DNA of 64,000 bases, taken from positions 3,931,501 through 3,995,500 of the forward strand of contig JAEOAD010002183.1 of assembly GCA_036365145.1 (NCBI GenBank), read 5' to 3'. Shown piece by piece: positions 1 to 11,318 of this stretch. The notes under the pieces are model-generated. The model saw nothing but the letters and a program-made list of their open reading frames with translations. It did not search any database and was not told the origin of the DNA. Both the position numbers and the translations under genes were made by a program. Each line of letters starts with the position of its first letter. The stretch's first letter is position 1. This stretch comes from Orientallactaga sibirica. Lineage: Eukaryota > Chordata > Mammalia > Rodentia > Dipodidae.

Positions 1-23
1 GGTTATATGTAACTTTATATATA

Positions 24-40
24 TGTGTGTGTGTGTGTGT
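24..40. repeat. (TG)n microsatellite
   Basis: Eight to nine TG units after a TATATA stretch. Confidence 0.9.
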
Positions 41-477
41 AAAAGAACTTTATTGATATATGTAAGACATACTTAATAGTACTTTTCCACTGAGAATATA
101 AAGCTGTAAGTATTGTGACCAAGTGAACAATGAATTTTCTTTTGTAGCATAATAAACATTCAACACAAAAAAGGTAACAAATTAACAGCAAATTCAACCA
201 CTTAATTTTCTCCTATTAGTCATTAATTGTTGAAACATTCCCAAAGTTAATGGACAAATGGGTAAACTGTTGTTTTTGTTAACATTCTATAATTCTGGGA
301 ATTACATGTTCTAGGACTTTAAACTTTTTAAACTTAATTTTTTAAAGGACTTTAAATTTTAATGCTATAGCAAACAATATCATTCATTATAAACAGAAAG
401 TGGTTTCCTTGAGTATTCACTCTCAAAGGTCATAAGTATTCTTTTCTTTTTCTCTTCATTCAAAACATATAGAAAAG

Positions 478-620
478 GCCGGGCGTGGTGGCACAGGCCT
501 TTAATCCCAGCACTTGGGAGGCAGAGGTAGGAGGATCGCTGAGAGTTCGAGGCCACCCTGAGACTACATAGTGAATTCTAGGTCAGCCTGGACCAGAGTG
601 AGACCCTACCTCGCAAAACC

Positions 621-653
<33 letters not shown>

Positions 654-654
654 T
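478..654 (+). repeat. B1 SINE
   Basis: Starts GCCGGGCGTGGTGG, contains TTTAATCCCAGCACTTGGG and AGTGAGACCCTACCTC, ends in an A-rich (AAAAG)n tail. Confidence 0.95.
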
Positions 655-919
655 GACACCAGGAAGATTTAAATAAGCCCCTCCCCCACTCCTGTTCTAT
701 TTAGAATTTTCTTATACACACTTTCAAAGTCATTTGAAAGTAAGATTATTTTCTTTGTTGGATATTTTTTGTTGAGTATTTTATACAAATTAATTGCACA
801 GTAAATGTTTCCTGAAAAGAAAAGAAACATACCAGTGTCATTATGCAACTTTTAGAGAACAGAATATCAAACTACAAATAAAAACTTATGAACGGCCATG
901 ACTACCTTACAATGTTTCC

Positions 920-925
920 TTTATT
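920..925 (-). terminator. candidate distal poly(A) signal AATAAA
   Basis: AATAAA on the gene strand about 1.09 kb after the stop. U-rich sequence (AGTTTTTATTTGTAGTTTG) lies 30-60 nt downstream, favouring cleavage near 900. Confidence 0.4.
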
Positions 926-1355
926 CTTATGTTATTATGACTACTACAATTACTGTTTGCCCAGAAGTCTGTAGCATGCAACCCATTTCTTTGAAGAGTC
1001 CACATCATGAGTTAAACATGTACAGAGTACAAATTATTCTGTCATTAAAAAGTCACATACATATATATTTTTATGGAGGCAGCTTAATGTAGTTAGTGTG
1101 TACAGCATTAAAAAATATGGTAGGACTTATTACATAGGTTCATTAACTCTTGGTTTAATTCAAGAATTACTCAGCTATGTTTGAAGGGCATCCTCAAATC
1201 TTATTACATTGTTTACAGCTGTCCAGCAATAAGGACATAAGCTGGAAGATATCTGAAGCACAAAATTATAATACTGACAATACATTTTTTCAGAATATCA
1301 AGAATATGATTAATAAAGAGTAAAGTAAATCTAGAATAAAGGAAGGAAAGGTGCA

Positions 1356-1361
1356 TTTATT
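1356..1361 (-). terminator. possible poly(A) signal AATAAA
   Basis: AATAAA on the gene strand between the other two candidates. The downstream sequence is pyrimidine-rich but has no clear GU-rich element. Confidence 0.25.
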
Positions 1362-1482
1362 AAAAATGAACAGTACAGTCTCTGATGATAAACCACAAAA
1401 ATACTCAGTGTCTAATGAAATCCAATATACAATGCAACAATGTACACACATTAAAAAAAAAAATCAAAGACCCATGAAGTAA

Positions 1483-1488
1483 TTTATT
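1483..1488 (-). terminator. candidate proximal poly(A) signal AATAAA
   Basis: AATAAA on the gene strand 525 nt after the stop. It is followed within 40 nt by a long T run and then TGTGTG, a good U-rich/GU-rich downstream element for cleavage near 1460. Confidence 0.45.
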
Positions 1489-2012
1489 TTAAAATCTTCA
1501 AAAGGAAAAAAAATATTTTGGCTTCTTCTTGCTGGAGATTTGCCTATGGACACACTATGCTAGGCCAGTGTTCCCTTCCAAATGTCTGTACAACATGGGC
1601 TTTGCATAACACATGCAAGGACTCTGAAGACCTCATTTCTGAATAAATTGTTGTTTCTGTATGGATGATCCAGAAAATAACCCAGGGTTCCATTTCATAA
1701 CAAGTGTTCAGAGTTTGGAAGAGCAGGATGATCATTTTCCACATCTTCCATTTTAATAAAAGACACAGGCGAAACTACTGAATCTAGATGCTTTCACATT
1801 ATTTTGCTTGAGTATCAAGTATTAAATAAAAATTAATGTAAATCTTAGCCAAAACAAGTGTCTCTAAAGATCAAAGTTCTTCACACTTTTAGCATGGCTG
1901 ATAAATCTTTTCTGCCTTTGTCAGTAATAATGTTTTCAACCAAAGAACTCTGAAAACAAATAAGTGCTGCTGAAGGAAGACCATACCCCATGTGCCACAC
2001 TGAACTACCTCT

Positions 2013-2183
2013 TTAAGACACACACAGTTCCTGCTGGATACTGGACTGAGATAGTTTATTCTCTTCAGTTTTGTCATGTCCAGAAGCATGACAAGTAGTC
2101 TTCCTCTTAAATAGCCGAAGACTCAATCGTAGTAGCTCATTGTCCACCACTGGAGTGTTGGTGTAAGCTTGTTTGACAGTGCC
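2013..2183 (-). CDS. Zc3h13: ZC3H13 terminal coding exon, window exon 15, with stop
   Basis: The acceptor is CTTCAATTAG. The coding part is 57 codons: GTVKQAYTNTPVVDNELLRL, SLRLFKRKTTCHASGHDKTE, ENKLSQSSIQQELCVS and stop TAA. The extreme C-terminus SIQQELCVS matches the human protein as I recall it. The exon continues as 3'UTR to lower coordinates. The match of frame, length (56 residues) and terminal sequence makes this the true end of the gene. Confidence 0.97.
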   Translation of the reverse strand, partial: GTVKQAYTNTPVVDNELLRLSLRLFKRKTTCHASGHDKTEENKLSQSSIQQELCVS

Positions 2184-2301
2184 CTAATTGAAGAAAACAA
2201 AAACAGAGGAAAGACAGGCAAGTTAACCTCCACCAAAATTACATGTGAGAAGAGTACTTCATTTTGAATGGATAGTAGCAGCTTTAGTGAACTAAAAGGA
2301 A

Positions 2302-2485
2302 GGCCTGAGAGATGGTTTAGTGGTTAAGGAGCTTGCCTACAAAGCCCAAGGAACCAGGTTTGATTCTCCAGTACCCATGTAAACCAGATGCACAAGGTGG
2401 CGCATGCATGTAGAGTTCACTTACAATGGCTAGAGGCCCTGGTGTGCCAATTCACTCTCTCATAAATAAATAAATGAATAAATGA
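2302..2485 (+). repeat. tRNA-derived SINE
   Basis: Head GAGATGGTTTAGTGGTTAAG, B box GGTTTGATTCTCC, tail AATAAATAAATG. Confidence 0.9.
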
Positions 2486-3333
2486 ACCAGAATGATTTAG
2501 AGAGAACCTCGTCTAGCTATCTACTTAAAGAAGGAACCTTCAACAGTTCCTTACAAGAACCATCACTTTTGAGTCCATCATTTCCAATGACAAAACAATC
2601 AGAAACACCACAGCAGTACTATTCTATTGCTGAATGACGTTATTTCGTTCACATGGTGCCATAAAATCGATTCTATAGAGCTACACTTTTATTCAAACTT
2701 GTGATTTGACGAAATTCAAATTCGAAGATAAGAAACACAACTTCTTTGTTTTTCTTTCACACACTAAACATTCTACATAGACGCCTTTACTGGTTTGTTA
2801 ATGTGTCAAAAGATTTGTGTTGAAGAACTGAATAAATTCTCTAGAAGACGGTTGTCATACACATGCTGAGGAATTCCCTCCATATACCAAATGTGTATTT
2901 TTATTATTGTAAAATACAGCTACACTGGTATTTTTAGAAAGTTCATGCTGCTGAACTTTGTTAAGTGTTCCCTAACTCCATGCATATGAAGAGGGGTATG
3001 GATCTGAGTAAAATCCCAGCACCCTGCTGTTCTTTTCCAGGATCCTCAGATGCAATGATTATGGTTCCTAGATCATATCTGCAATCTTTCAAAACAATGT
3101 TCCTAAGCCATGATACAGTAAAATTGACTTTTAATTATACTTCTATGAAATTTAACACATATACAGATTCATGTAACTATAGCAACAATTAGAATAGAGC
3201 AGTTTCCTTAGCAAAACTCCCTTTGTTGCCCCTCTGTATTCATATCCTCTTTCCAATTCAACCCTGGCAACTGCTAATGCCTTCCATTACAAAACGCCCT
3301 TTCCAGAATGTCACAGAAATGTATGTTATAACC

Positions 3334-3484
3334 TTTCTTTTCTTTTCTTGTTTTGTTTTCGAGGTAGTGTCTTGCTCACCTGGAATTCACTATGTACTCT
3401 CAGGGTGGCCTCAAACTCATGGCAGTCCTCCTACCTCTGCCTCCAGAGTGCTGGGATTAAAGGTGTGCACCACCATGCCTGGCC
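3334..3484 (-). repeat. B1 SINE
   Basis: Reverse B1: T-rich lead, GAGGTAGTGTCTTGCTCACC, ends CACCACCATGCCTGGCC. Confidence 0.9.
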
Positions 3485-3510
3485 ATTATAACATTTTTAT
3501 TAGTTCCTTC

Positions 3511-3674
3511 CTTTTTTTTTTTTTTTTTTTTGTTTGTTTTTTCGAAGTAGGGTCTCACTCAGCTCAGGCTGACCTGGAATTCACTATGTAGTCTCAGGGT
3601 GACCTCGAACTCATGGCCTCCTACCTCGACCTCCCCAGTGCTGGGATTAAAGGCGTGCGCCACCACACCCAGCT
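3511..3674 (-). repeat. B1 SINE with target duplication
   Basis: Reverse B1 with a 20-nt T run; TAGTTCCTT repeats on both sides. Confidence 0.95.
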
Positions 3675-4099
3675 GTAGTTCCTTTTTTCGGCATAATTCC
3701 TGAGACTCATGCATGCTGCCAACAGTACCAAGAGTCTGGTTTGACTGTGTTGGTAAGGAGCAGTCTGCTATCTGGATTGTGCCACACTTCACCTATTAAT
3801 TCCTGAGGAAGAACACTGGAGGTGGCCTCGGTGTGGTTGTTTACTTGTTTTTTAGCAACTGAAATAATGTAATTTTACTGCAGTTTTAATTTGCAATCCC
3901 TAGTAGCTAGTCATGTTACCTATCCTTCCATGTGCTCTGGTTACCTGTACACCCTCTGTTCAAATCTTTACCAATTTTTAAAAGTTAGATTATTTTCTTG
4001 TTACTTCTTGAGAATAATTCCATATATTCTGGATATGTTCCTTTAAAAATGTATTCTGCAAGTATTCGCTCCCATTATGTTTGTCTTTTCATTTCTTCT

Positions 4100-4282
4100 T
4101 TTTTAAATATTTTACTTGTTTATTTGTAGGTAGGGGAGGGAATGGGAACACCAGGGTCTCTTGCCACTGCAAACGAACTCCACATACATGTGCCACTTTG
4201 TGCATCTGACTTAGGTGGGTACTAGGGAATCTAACCTGGGCTATCAAGTGCTTTTAAACCACCAAGCCATCTCCCCAGTCTC
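4100..4282 (-). repeat. tRNA-derived SINE
   Basis: Reverse copy ending AAGCCATCTCCCCAGTC; diverged. Confidence 0.85.
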
Positions 4283-4545
4283 ATCTTTTCATTTCTTATC
4301 AGTCTCTTTCAAAGAACAAGCTTTAAACTTTGATGAACAATTATTTAAAAATGAAATGTTACTTTAAAAAATTATAACTATTTTACATCCCCACTGTCCT
4401 TGTTAGCAATCACATTTGTCTCTCTCTCTCTCTGTGGGTTCCTTGCTCTGTTCCACTCAACTGCTTACCACTAAATACCACATTATCTTAATTGCAGTAG
4501 CTTTACAGTAACTCTTGAAATGAGTTGAAATCCTACAATTTGATT

Positions 4546-4765
4546 TTTTTTGAGAGAGAGAGAGACAGAGAGATTGGGCACACCATCGGCCTCTCAGTCC
4601 CTGAGAACGAACGACAGATGTGTGCACCCCCTTGTGGCAAATGTACGACATTGCACCCTTGCATCACTTTTTGCATCTCGCTAAACTTGGACCCTGGAGG
4701 TTTGAACGGGAGTTCTTACGCTTTGCAGGCTGGTGTCTTAACCGCTAAGCCATCTCTCCAGCCCC
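4546..4765 (-). repeat. tRNA-derived SINE, long subfamily
   Basis: Reverse copy with the extra TTGCACCCTTGCATCACTTT block; CAATTTGAT target duplication. Confidence 0.9.
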
Positions 4766-5469
4766 AATTTGATCTTTGTTTTGGTTATTCTAGCACCTTT
4801 GCCTTTCCATAAAAACTTTAAATGAGGTCAAACATCTTCTGGGTGTTAGAACCCTAAATCTGCTGACTAATATGGGGAGAACCATAATCTTAAGTATATT
4901 GAGTTACAATCCACAAATAAAGTATGCCTGTCTAGTTACTTAGGTCACCACCTAACTTGTTTTATACTGAGTTTACACTGTTCCGCATATCAATCTTGCA
5001 TGGGTTTTATCAGATGTGTACATGAGTACTAAGGGGAGCAACTGTTAATACCCTGATGCTTAGGTAATCACTGCTAGTATCCAGAAGTAGAATGCTTTTG
5101 TGTGCTGTCATTGTATACTGTGACATTGCTAGGATTTTTTTTTAAATTCCATGAAGATGTTAGATAGGTTGTGAGGTTTTAAACATGAAACTTTATGAGA
5201 AGTAAATTTCCTGCATTTTTCCTTTAGTTGCATAGAATCAATATTGTTAACATTTGGAAGATTCCACCAATAGGATAATCTAGGACAGAAAGTCTCTTTT
5301 TGAGAGGGTTTTAAATTTAAATACTCAATTTTTAAAAGTATACATAAAACTATTGAGGATTTTTATTGCTTCTTGAGCAATATGTAGTAGCAAGAAGACT
5401 CCATCCATGTCTATTAAACTGTCACTTTACATATGATGTATCTCCACTATTATCCTTTCTGTTGTTTTT

Positions 5470-5562
5470 TCCTTTTCTTGGTTTTCAGTATTGGAGATGT
5501 AAGGCAGAGAGGGTCTTGTGAATGCTAGTCCAGTGTTCTATCACTGAGCCACACTCCTTATA
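5470..5562 (-). repeat. ID-like SINE remnant
   Basis: Ends TATCACTGAGCCACACTCC, the reverse of an ID tRNA head. Confidence 0.5.
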
Positions 5563-5890
5563 TTATCTGTGGGATCTATAGGGTACTCTTTTTATTCCAC
5601 ATATTCTAGATACTGATTGTGTTTTCTCTGTCCATTTGACTAAAGGATTACCAATTTTATTCATTTCTTTAAAGAATCGTGTTTTGGATGCACCAACTTT
5701 CTGTAATGTCTATTTCTGATTCTGCTGATTTCTGTTATTTCCTTTCCTCTACATGCTATTTGGACTCTATACATGATTTTAATACAACACTGAAGTTATG
5801 TGTAAATTCATTTAAAATAGCCAAGTGTTCCCTTGAATACTTCCCCTTTTGTTCTGGGTTGAATATTTATACAGTTTAAAAATCATTCTT

Positions 5891-6060
5891 CAGCTGGGTG
5901 TGATGGTACAGGCCTTTAATTCCAGCACTCAGGAAGCTAAAGTAGGAATGCTATGAGTTTGATGCCAGCCTAGAGCGACAGAGTGAGCTCCAGGTCAGCA
6001 TGGTCTAGAGTGAGACCCTGCCTCAGTGTGTGAGTGTGTGTGTGTATGTCTGTGTGTTTG
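5891..6060 (+). repeat. Diverged B1 with (TG)n-rich tail
   Basis: AGCTGGGTGTGATGG head and AGAGTGAGACCCTGCCTC end, followed by a TGTG-rich tail. Confidence 0.85.
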
Positions 6061-6308
6061 TATAAAATGTATATAATTCTTCCACAAATGATGTCAATAT
6101 AAGGGGTAAATGGTTTTCCATTTTTCCTCATCTAGTTAGGAGTCAACCATTTCACCTAGCAAATGGTTCTATTCTGTACCTTTTAAAAATAATCATACAG
6201 AATTTAATCTTAGAATTTTTCACGAGGCTATCTAGCATTTGAAATTATTTTTTAATCATGTTCCTTTTTTTAGTTTGTATGCTGTTGCTTACTTTGAAAG
6301 TCTCTTTA

Positions 6309-6372
6309 GTTGGTCTTGAACTTAAGATCTTGCTACCTCAGCTTCTTGGGTTTACAGGCACCACCCCCAACT
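6309..6372 (-). repeat. Old B1-like fragment
   Basis: GGTCTTGAACTTAAGATC to TTTACAGGCACCACCCCC, reverse 7SL-SINE-like. Confidence 0.5.
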
Positions 6373-6379
6373 TGTGCTG

Positions 6380-6870
6380 ATATTTTTAGAAATACCACTT
6401 CTGCTCATCCCTAAGGCTCAGAGAACACTGAAGAAGACTGGGTGGAAAGACTCTAAGAGCCAAAGGATGGGGAGCAGTGCTGTGGAATGTTCTGGACATG
6501 AGATGGCCATCAAACTCAAGAATTCATAGCAACCGTGGTTTCATGCATAAGACTGAGCCTGTCAACATTCCACCATGGATGAGTGAGGGGCTCCGGAGGC
6601 TCCACCGCAGTTACTGGTTGCCGGAGCAAGGAGAGACATTTTGTTCAGTGTAGTCACTGATGAGTGGCCCATGCTCTGGTAAATAACACTCCCCCTCCTG
6701 CACATTCATGTTCATGAAGGCAACCCTAATTAAATTCAGTGGCTAACCAGAAAAAAAAAAAAGTGGGGTGGAGGGGGGAGTAAAAATAAAAGTAGTTGAA
6801 AATCTAGCATGAGTGGGGAATGAAATGCATTTTAATACATTTATGAAATTGTCAAAAAGAAAAAGAACAT
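6380..6870 (+). mobile_element. LINE-1 3' end fragment (rodent Lx-like)
   Basis: Shares with 8265-9700 and 22290-22915 a module around CTAAGAGCCAAAGGATGGGG, and ends like an L1 3'UTR (TTTAATACATTTATGAAATTG). Non-coding. Confidence 0.55.
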
Positions 6871-6959
6871 TTTATATAACAAGTGCTAGATTAGTTATGT
6901 GTGCATTGTTCTGAATAACCCCTTTCCATGAGAATCTGCAGTATTTTTAACCATTACAA

Positions 6960-7170
6960 TTTTAAAAATATATTTATTTATTTATTTATTTGAGAGAGAG
7001 AGAGAGTAAGAGGTAGAGAAAGAGAGAGAGAGAATGGGCACACCAGGGCCTCTAGCCACTGTAAAGGAACTCCAGATGAATGTGCCCCCTTGTGCGTCTG
7101 GCTTACATGGGTCCTGAAGAGTTGAACCGGGATCCTTTGGCTTTGTAGGCTAAGCCATCTCTCCAGCTCT
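6960..7170 (-). repeat. tRNA-derived SINE
   Basis: (TTTA)n and (GA)n lead, ends GCCATCTCTCCAGCTC; target duplication TTACAATTTTAAA. Confidence 0.95.
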
Positions 7171-7489
7171 AATTATTACAATTTTAAAGAAACACAATGG
7201 TATGTTAAGGGAGGAACCACCCAACTCAAAGAGGGCAGGAGCTTGATGGCATTATAATCTACACAGTCTTTCTCACCTGGCATTCCTTGTTTGAGCTAAA
7301 CAGAAAATGATGCAAATCCTAGTTCTCAATTTAACAGTGGTAACTGCTATTTTAGTATCCATCAGACAAGGTGCTTTAGGCAAGGAGGGTAGCTAATACT
7401 CTGAGAGAGAGAGATGCATGCCTAGGCCTAAGAATGAGAAGACGTTAAGTACATAGTGGAATGGGAGCAGCAAAGAAGAATGATTCTTC

Positions 7490-7696
7490 TTATTATTACT
7501 TATTTGAGAGAGGGAAAGAGGGAGACAGAGAGAGAGAGAGAAAACGCACATGTGCCAGAGCTTCCAGCCATTGCAAATGAACTCCAGATGCATGTGCCAC
7601 CTTGTGCATCTGGCTTACATGGGTCCTGGGGAATCAAACTGAGGTTCTTTGACTTTGCAGACAAGCATTTTAACTGCTAAGCCATCTCTCCAGCCC
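7490..7696 (-). repeat. tRNA-derived SINE
   Basis: Reverse copy ending GCCATCTCTCCAGCCC; flanked by AGAATGATTCTT duplication. Confidence 0.95.
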
Positions 7697-7786
7697 AAGG
7701 AGAATGATTCTTAAAGTTCTATCAAAAGTAATTCTAAAATAGGCTTTTATGTGAGGAAGACTTGATAATTATGCTGCTAAGACGCC

Positions 7787-7964
7787 TTTTTATTTTTTTT
7801 TATTTATTTATTTTTTTAATTGGTTTTGCAAGGTAGGGTCTCACTCTGGTCCAGGCTGACCTGGAATTAACTATGTAGTCTCAGGGTGGCCTCGAACTCT
7901 CGGCGATCCTCCTACCTCTGCCCCCAAGTGCTGGGATTAAAGGCGTGCGCCACCACGCCTGGCT
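7787..7964 (-). repeat. B1 SINE
   Basis: Reverse B1, very close to the consensus of the window; TAAGACGCCTTTTT duplication. Confidence 0.95.
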
Positions 7965-8045
7965 CTAAGACGCCTTTTTAAACAGCTTCCCATTCCTCAT
8001 ATAATTTCCATTTAAACTTTGGAGATGAACTCATCTTTTCCATTT

Positions 8046-8190
8046 TTTTTTTTCAAGGTAGGTTCTCACTCTAGCCCAAGCTGATCTGGAATTCACTATG
8101 TAGTCTTAGACTGCTCTAGAACTCATGGTGATCCCCTACCTCTGCCTCCCCAAGTGCTGGGATTAAAGGCGTGTGCCACTACACCCAGCT
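8046..8190 (-). repeat. B1 SINE
   Basis: Reverse B1: T run, AAGGTAGGTTCTCACTCTAG, ends CACTACACCCAGCT. Confidence 0.9.
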
Positions 8191-8861
8191 ATCACTCCCA
8201 TTTTTATGTATTTAATTTTCCCAAATCTGTCTATTTTTCTTTAATCAAATACATTTTTATAGGTAAGACCATACTGTTGAAGACACAACAGACTGTGGTC
8301 ACAGGACATCATAACACTGTGCTGGAACCAAAAGAAAAACTAGCTCTCTCCTGTACAGCCCTCATGGTGCTGGAAAGCCCTATGGGAGCCACTGGAAGAT
8401 AACAGTCACTGACAGTATAATAAACAGGGGACCCTGCAGAATATGAAATCAACCAGCTGGACAAGAAGTACACACATGTGCCATAGTTGCACATAGCCTC
8501 TGTGGGTAACCAACTGCTCTCTAATTGGACATGAGGCCAACTCAGTGGGAGAGAACTCATATCTGGTGCTGTAAACCAAGTGGGAATCCCATGGTCAGAA
8601 AATGGTCTTCAGAGGTAAGCCCCCACTGCTCTTTGGAGAACAAAAAGTCTCTCAAATAACTTTGCATATCCCCTTTAACCCAAGCTGCTCACACTCTTGG
8701 TTGGAGAATCTGCTTTATTTTACAGATGGCAGAGAAAATGGAGGAGAACCAATATCCATTGTTAAGACAAGATAGCTGACCACTAGATGTGCCACCTCTA
8801 GCACATCTGCCAGAGACTAGGAGTAACTGCATAGGAAACAGTTATATAAATATTGCTCTTG

Positions 8862-9004
8862 CCAGGTGTGGTGGCGCACGCCTTTAATCCCAGCACTCGG
8901 GAGGCAGAGGTAGTAGGATTGCCATGAGTTCAAGGCCACCCTGAGACTACAGAGTGAATTCCAGGTCAGCCTGGCCTAGAGTGAGACCCTACCTTGAAAA
9001 ACAA

Positions 9005-9043
<39 letters not shown>
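8862..9043 (+). repeat. B1 SINE with (CAGA)n tail
   Basis: Complete B1 followed by AAACAAACAGACAGACAGAC; the tail has become a CAGA microsatellite at 9009-9042. Confidence 0.95.
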
Positions 9044-9155
9044 CTGCTCTTACTGCCAGCCTGACAACCAGTTCCAGAGCAATGGTGACAGGCACAGTGA
9101 TCAATTAAAACCCATCAACACAGAAATCCAGAGGCTATAGAAAACTCAATACTAG

Positions 9156-9377
9156 GGCCTGGAGAGATGGCTTAGCAGTTAAGCGCTTGCCTGTGAAGCC
9201 CAAGGACCCTGGTTCAAGGCTCGATTCCCCAGGATCCATGTAAGCCAGATGCACAAGGTGGTGCATGCATCTGGAGTTCCTTTGCAGTGGCTGGAGGCGC
9301 CCATTCTCTATCTATCTGCCTCTTTCTCTGTCTGTTGCTCTCAAATAAATATAAATAAATAAAAATTAAAAAAAATC
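9156..9377 (+). repeat. tRNA-derived SINE
   Basis: GGCCTGGAGAGATGGCTTAG head; AAATAAATATAAATAAAT tail; CAATACTA duplication. Confidence 0.95.
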
Positions 9378-9695
9378 AATACTAAATCAGATTGCCAACA
9401 GGCCTTCCATAGTTCAGGAAACATTGAGGAAGAGGGGCAAAACGACTGTAAGAGCCACAGGGTGAGTAGAAATACCCTGAGGCATGGTCTCCCCACTAGC
9501 CCACAGGGACTGACTAAGGCCTTCATGACTCCACAGTGAATACTATAATCTCACTGAAGTGGGCCCCCAGGGTACCAGGAGGAAGGGCAAGGGGATGAAA
9601 GAGTATAACCTATTATATATAAAATAAAAGCATAAAAATTATATCTGTAAAAAAATACAAAATAAAAAATACTTTTTGCCACACTGGTAGGATAT

Positions 9696-9770
9696 TGCTG
9701 AAGAGGCAAAGGCAGGAGGATCAGGAATTCAAGGCCAGCTTGGGCTAAGAAGAAAAAAAAAACCAAACTT
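9696..9770 (+). repeat. B1-like fragment
   Basis: GCTGAAGAGGCAAAGGCAGG to AGGCCAGCTTGGGC and an A tail; 5' half missing. Confidence 0.5.
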
Positions 9771-10259
9771 TTTCTTTAAGCAATGTTACATATTCAAAGA
9801 TAATTCTATGGTTTTTCTACCTACTCCTCTAAAAAGTTAACAAGCTAATGGTTTTCTAACTTTTTAGGACCAACTTTGCTTTGTTATACTATTCATGTCC
9901 ACCACACCTTATCTTAAAAATAAAAATTCCTGTTTTCTAACCTAAAAAGCTTAAGGTATTTTCAATTTCTCATCAGATCTTTCCCCAATTCAAACCAAAT
10001 TTTATGTCTCTTACTTTTCAGTCCCCTTAATTATTTTTCAGTAAATGCTTTTGTGTGTTCAGTTCACTCAGTCATCTGCCTCTCTTCCAGCTTGTCATAT
10101 TGTCATAAATACTGTTCCTATAAATATACTTGCCACTCTATATCTGGGAATATTTTCTCCTTGATCATGAATTTGAAAAAATTTTTGATATGTTTGCTTA
10201 TCTAAGGAAAATTTTCAAAAATACAAACCAGCACCAGGTCAGATCACAGACTGAATATT

Positions 10260-10436
10260 TTTTATTTTTTATACATTATTTTTTTGAGGGGGGGTTGTCC
10301 AGGTAGGGTCCCACTTTAGTCCAGGGTAACCTGGAATTGACTATGTAATCTTAGGGTGACCGTGAACTCATGGTGGTCCTCCTACCTCAGTCACCCTGAG
10401 TACTGGAATCAAAGGTGTGCACCACCATGCTTGGAT
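10260..10436 (-). repeat. B1 SINE
   Basis: Reverse B1, diverged: CCAGGTAGGGTCCCACTTTAG, ends CACCACCATGCTTGG. Confidence 0.9.
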
Positions 10437-10639
10437 TATACATGAAATTTGTAGTGACACTGAATACTTAAAACAATCACTAATCAATACTACTGAGGAT
10501 GAAAAGTATTACAGATTTTAGTAGAATTCTTCTTCATACGGTGTGAAAGACTAGGAAACCAAAAATTCACAAAAATGGGTGATAACAAACACATTATTCC
10601 TTCTATTCACTTCACATTTTTGCCAAGAAACAAGGGTAC

Positions 10640-10803
10640 CTTTTCATTTTTAACAAGCTGTTTTCGGATTGCAGAATCTCGCCTGAAGCACAGTGCTTTA
10701 CAGCAAGGGCCAAGGTCACTAAGAAGACTTGCTCTTTCTTCTTTACGTAGCAATGCAGCCATGTTGAGGGCCCCCAACTCATGTTCGAAAAGGCTGTCTG
10801 CAT
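10640..10803 (-). CDS. Zc3h13: ZC3H13 exon, window exon 14 (C-terminal region)
   Basis: This 164-bp exon has donor GTACCC, phase 1 in and phase 0 out. It encodes DADSLFEHELGALNMAALLR, KEERASLLSDLGPCCKALCF and RRDSAIRKQLVKNEK. Cysteines are concentrated here (CCKALC), unlike the rest of the protein. The acceptor is TTGTTGAAAG, a non-consensus AAG, but phase and homology both fix the junction at 10803. It continues the alpha-helical C-terminal region. Confidence 0.96.
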
Positions 10804-11092
10804 CTTTCAACAAAAATAAACATGCATTAAGTTTTCCTAATATCTGAAAGTTCTATCAGTGACTTAACTGCATTCTCAGCTTACCAAAGTTAGTACCATT
10901 AATGAACAACATCAAAGCTAGCATCAATGGGGAAATTTATTATATGTTAAAAGCAACATCCTTTCTGCTTATAATGCTAGCCTTAAATATCAATGAATAA
11001 TTTTATTGGCCATTTAAGTTTGTATACGACATAGGAAAAGCAGACTTCAGGAGAACAAAAGAAGAAAAGTTTAGGTAAGAATTATTTAAATC

Positions 11093-11318
11093 GGCCTGGA
11101 GGAATGGCTTAGCGGTTAAGGCATTTGCCTGCAAAGCCAAAGGACCCAGGTTCGATTCCCCAGGACCCATGTTAGCCAGATGCACAAGGTGGCACATGCA
11201 TCTGGAGTTGACTTGCATTGGCTAGAGGCCCTGGCATGCCCATTTCTCTCTCTCCTTCCCTCCCTCCCTCTTTCTCTCTGTCAAATAAGTAAATAAAAAT
11301 AAAATATATTAAAAAAAA
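11093..11318 (+). repeat. tRNA-derived SINE
   Basis: GGCCTGGAGGAATGGCTTAG head, GGTTCGATTCCCC B box; ATTATTTAAATC duplication. Confidence 0.95.

Larger units (their letters stand above)
1..897. other. 3' flank of Zc3h13
   Basis: AT-rich flank with a (TG)n run at 24-40 and one B1 SINE. No gene is visible. If a more distal poly(A) site is used (AATAAA on the minus strand at 49-54), part of this may be 3'UTR. Confidence 0.6.
898..2012 (-). other. Zc3h13: Zc3h13 3' untranslated region (lower limit tentative)
   Basis: Sequence directly after the TAA stop. It is AT-rich and free of SINEs for about 1.3 kb, unlike the rest of the window, as expected for transcribed UTR under constraint. Several AATAAA hexamers occur on this strand (1483-1488, 1356-1361, 920-925), so the end is uncertain; I set it near the most distal of these. 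Confidence 0.6.
3010..5875 (-). mobile_element. Old LINE-1 remnant (3'UTR and ORF2 end), split by SINEs
   Basis: Read on the minus strand, segments resemble mammalian L1 ORF2 and 3' end: a TTTCTTTAAAGAATC-type ORF2 stretch near 5665, the TTTTACTGCAGTTTTAATTTGC block near 3870 (plus-strand reading) and the CCTGGCAACTGCTAATGCCTTCC block near 3263. Five SINEs interrupt it. It lies in the same orientation as Zc3h13 and is too decayed to code. Confidence 0.65.
8265..9700 (+). mobile_element. LINE-1 3' end (rodent Lx-like), split by two SINEs
   Basis: Non-coding repeat with CTCTAGCACATCTGCCAGAG, then after the SINEs GACTGTAAGAGCCACAGGG and a TATATAAAATAAAAG end. The same order of blocks occurs at 22290-22915. 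The family call comes from recall of rodent L1 3'UTRs. Confidence 0.5.
2184..10639 (-). other. Zc3h13: Intron between window exons 14 and 15 (8.5 kb)
   Basis: GTACCC donor and TTAG acceptor. Contains an old LINE-1 on the minus strand (about 3010-5875), two younger LINE-1 3' ends and about a dozen SINEs, listed separately. In 2490-3000 and 9770-10255 I see only unremarkable AT-rich sequence. Confidence 0.9.

Noticed and set aside
9156..9377. tRNA gene-like sequences (A box TGGCTTAGC, B box GGTTCGATTCC) here and in about 40 other places
   Set aside because: These are heads of tRNA-derived SINEs with A/T tails and target duplications, not cloverleaf-forming tRNA genes.
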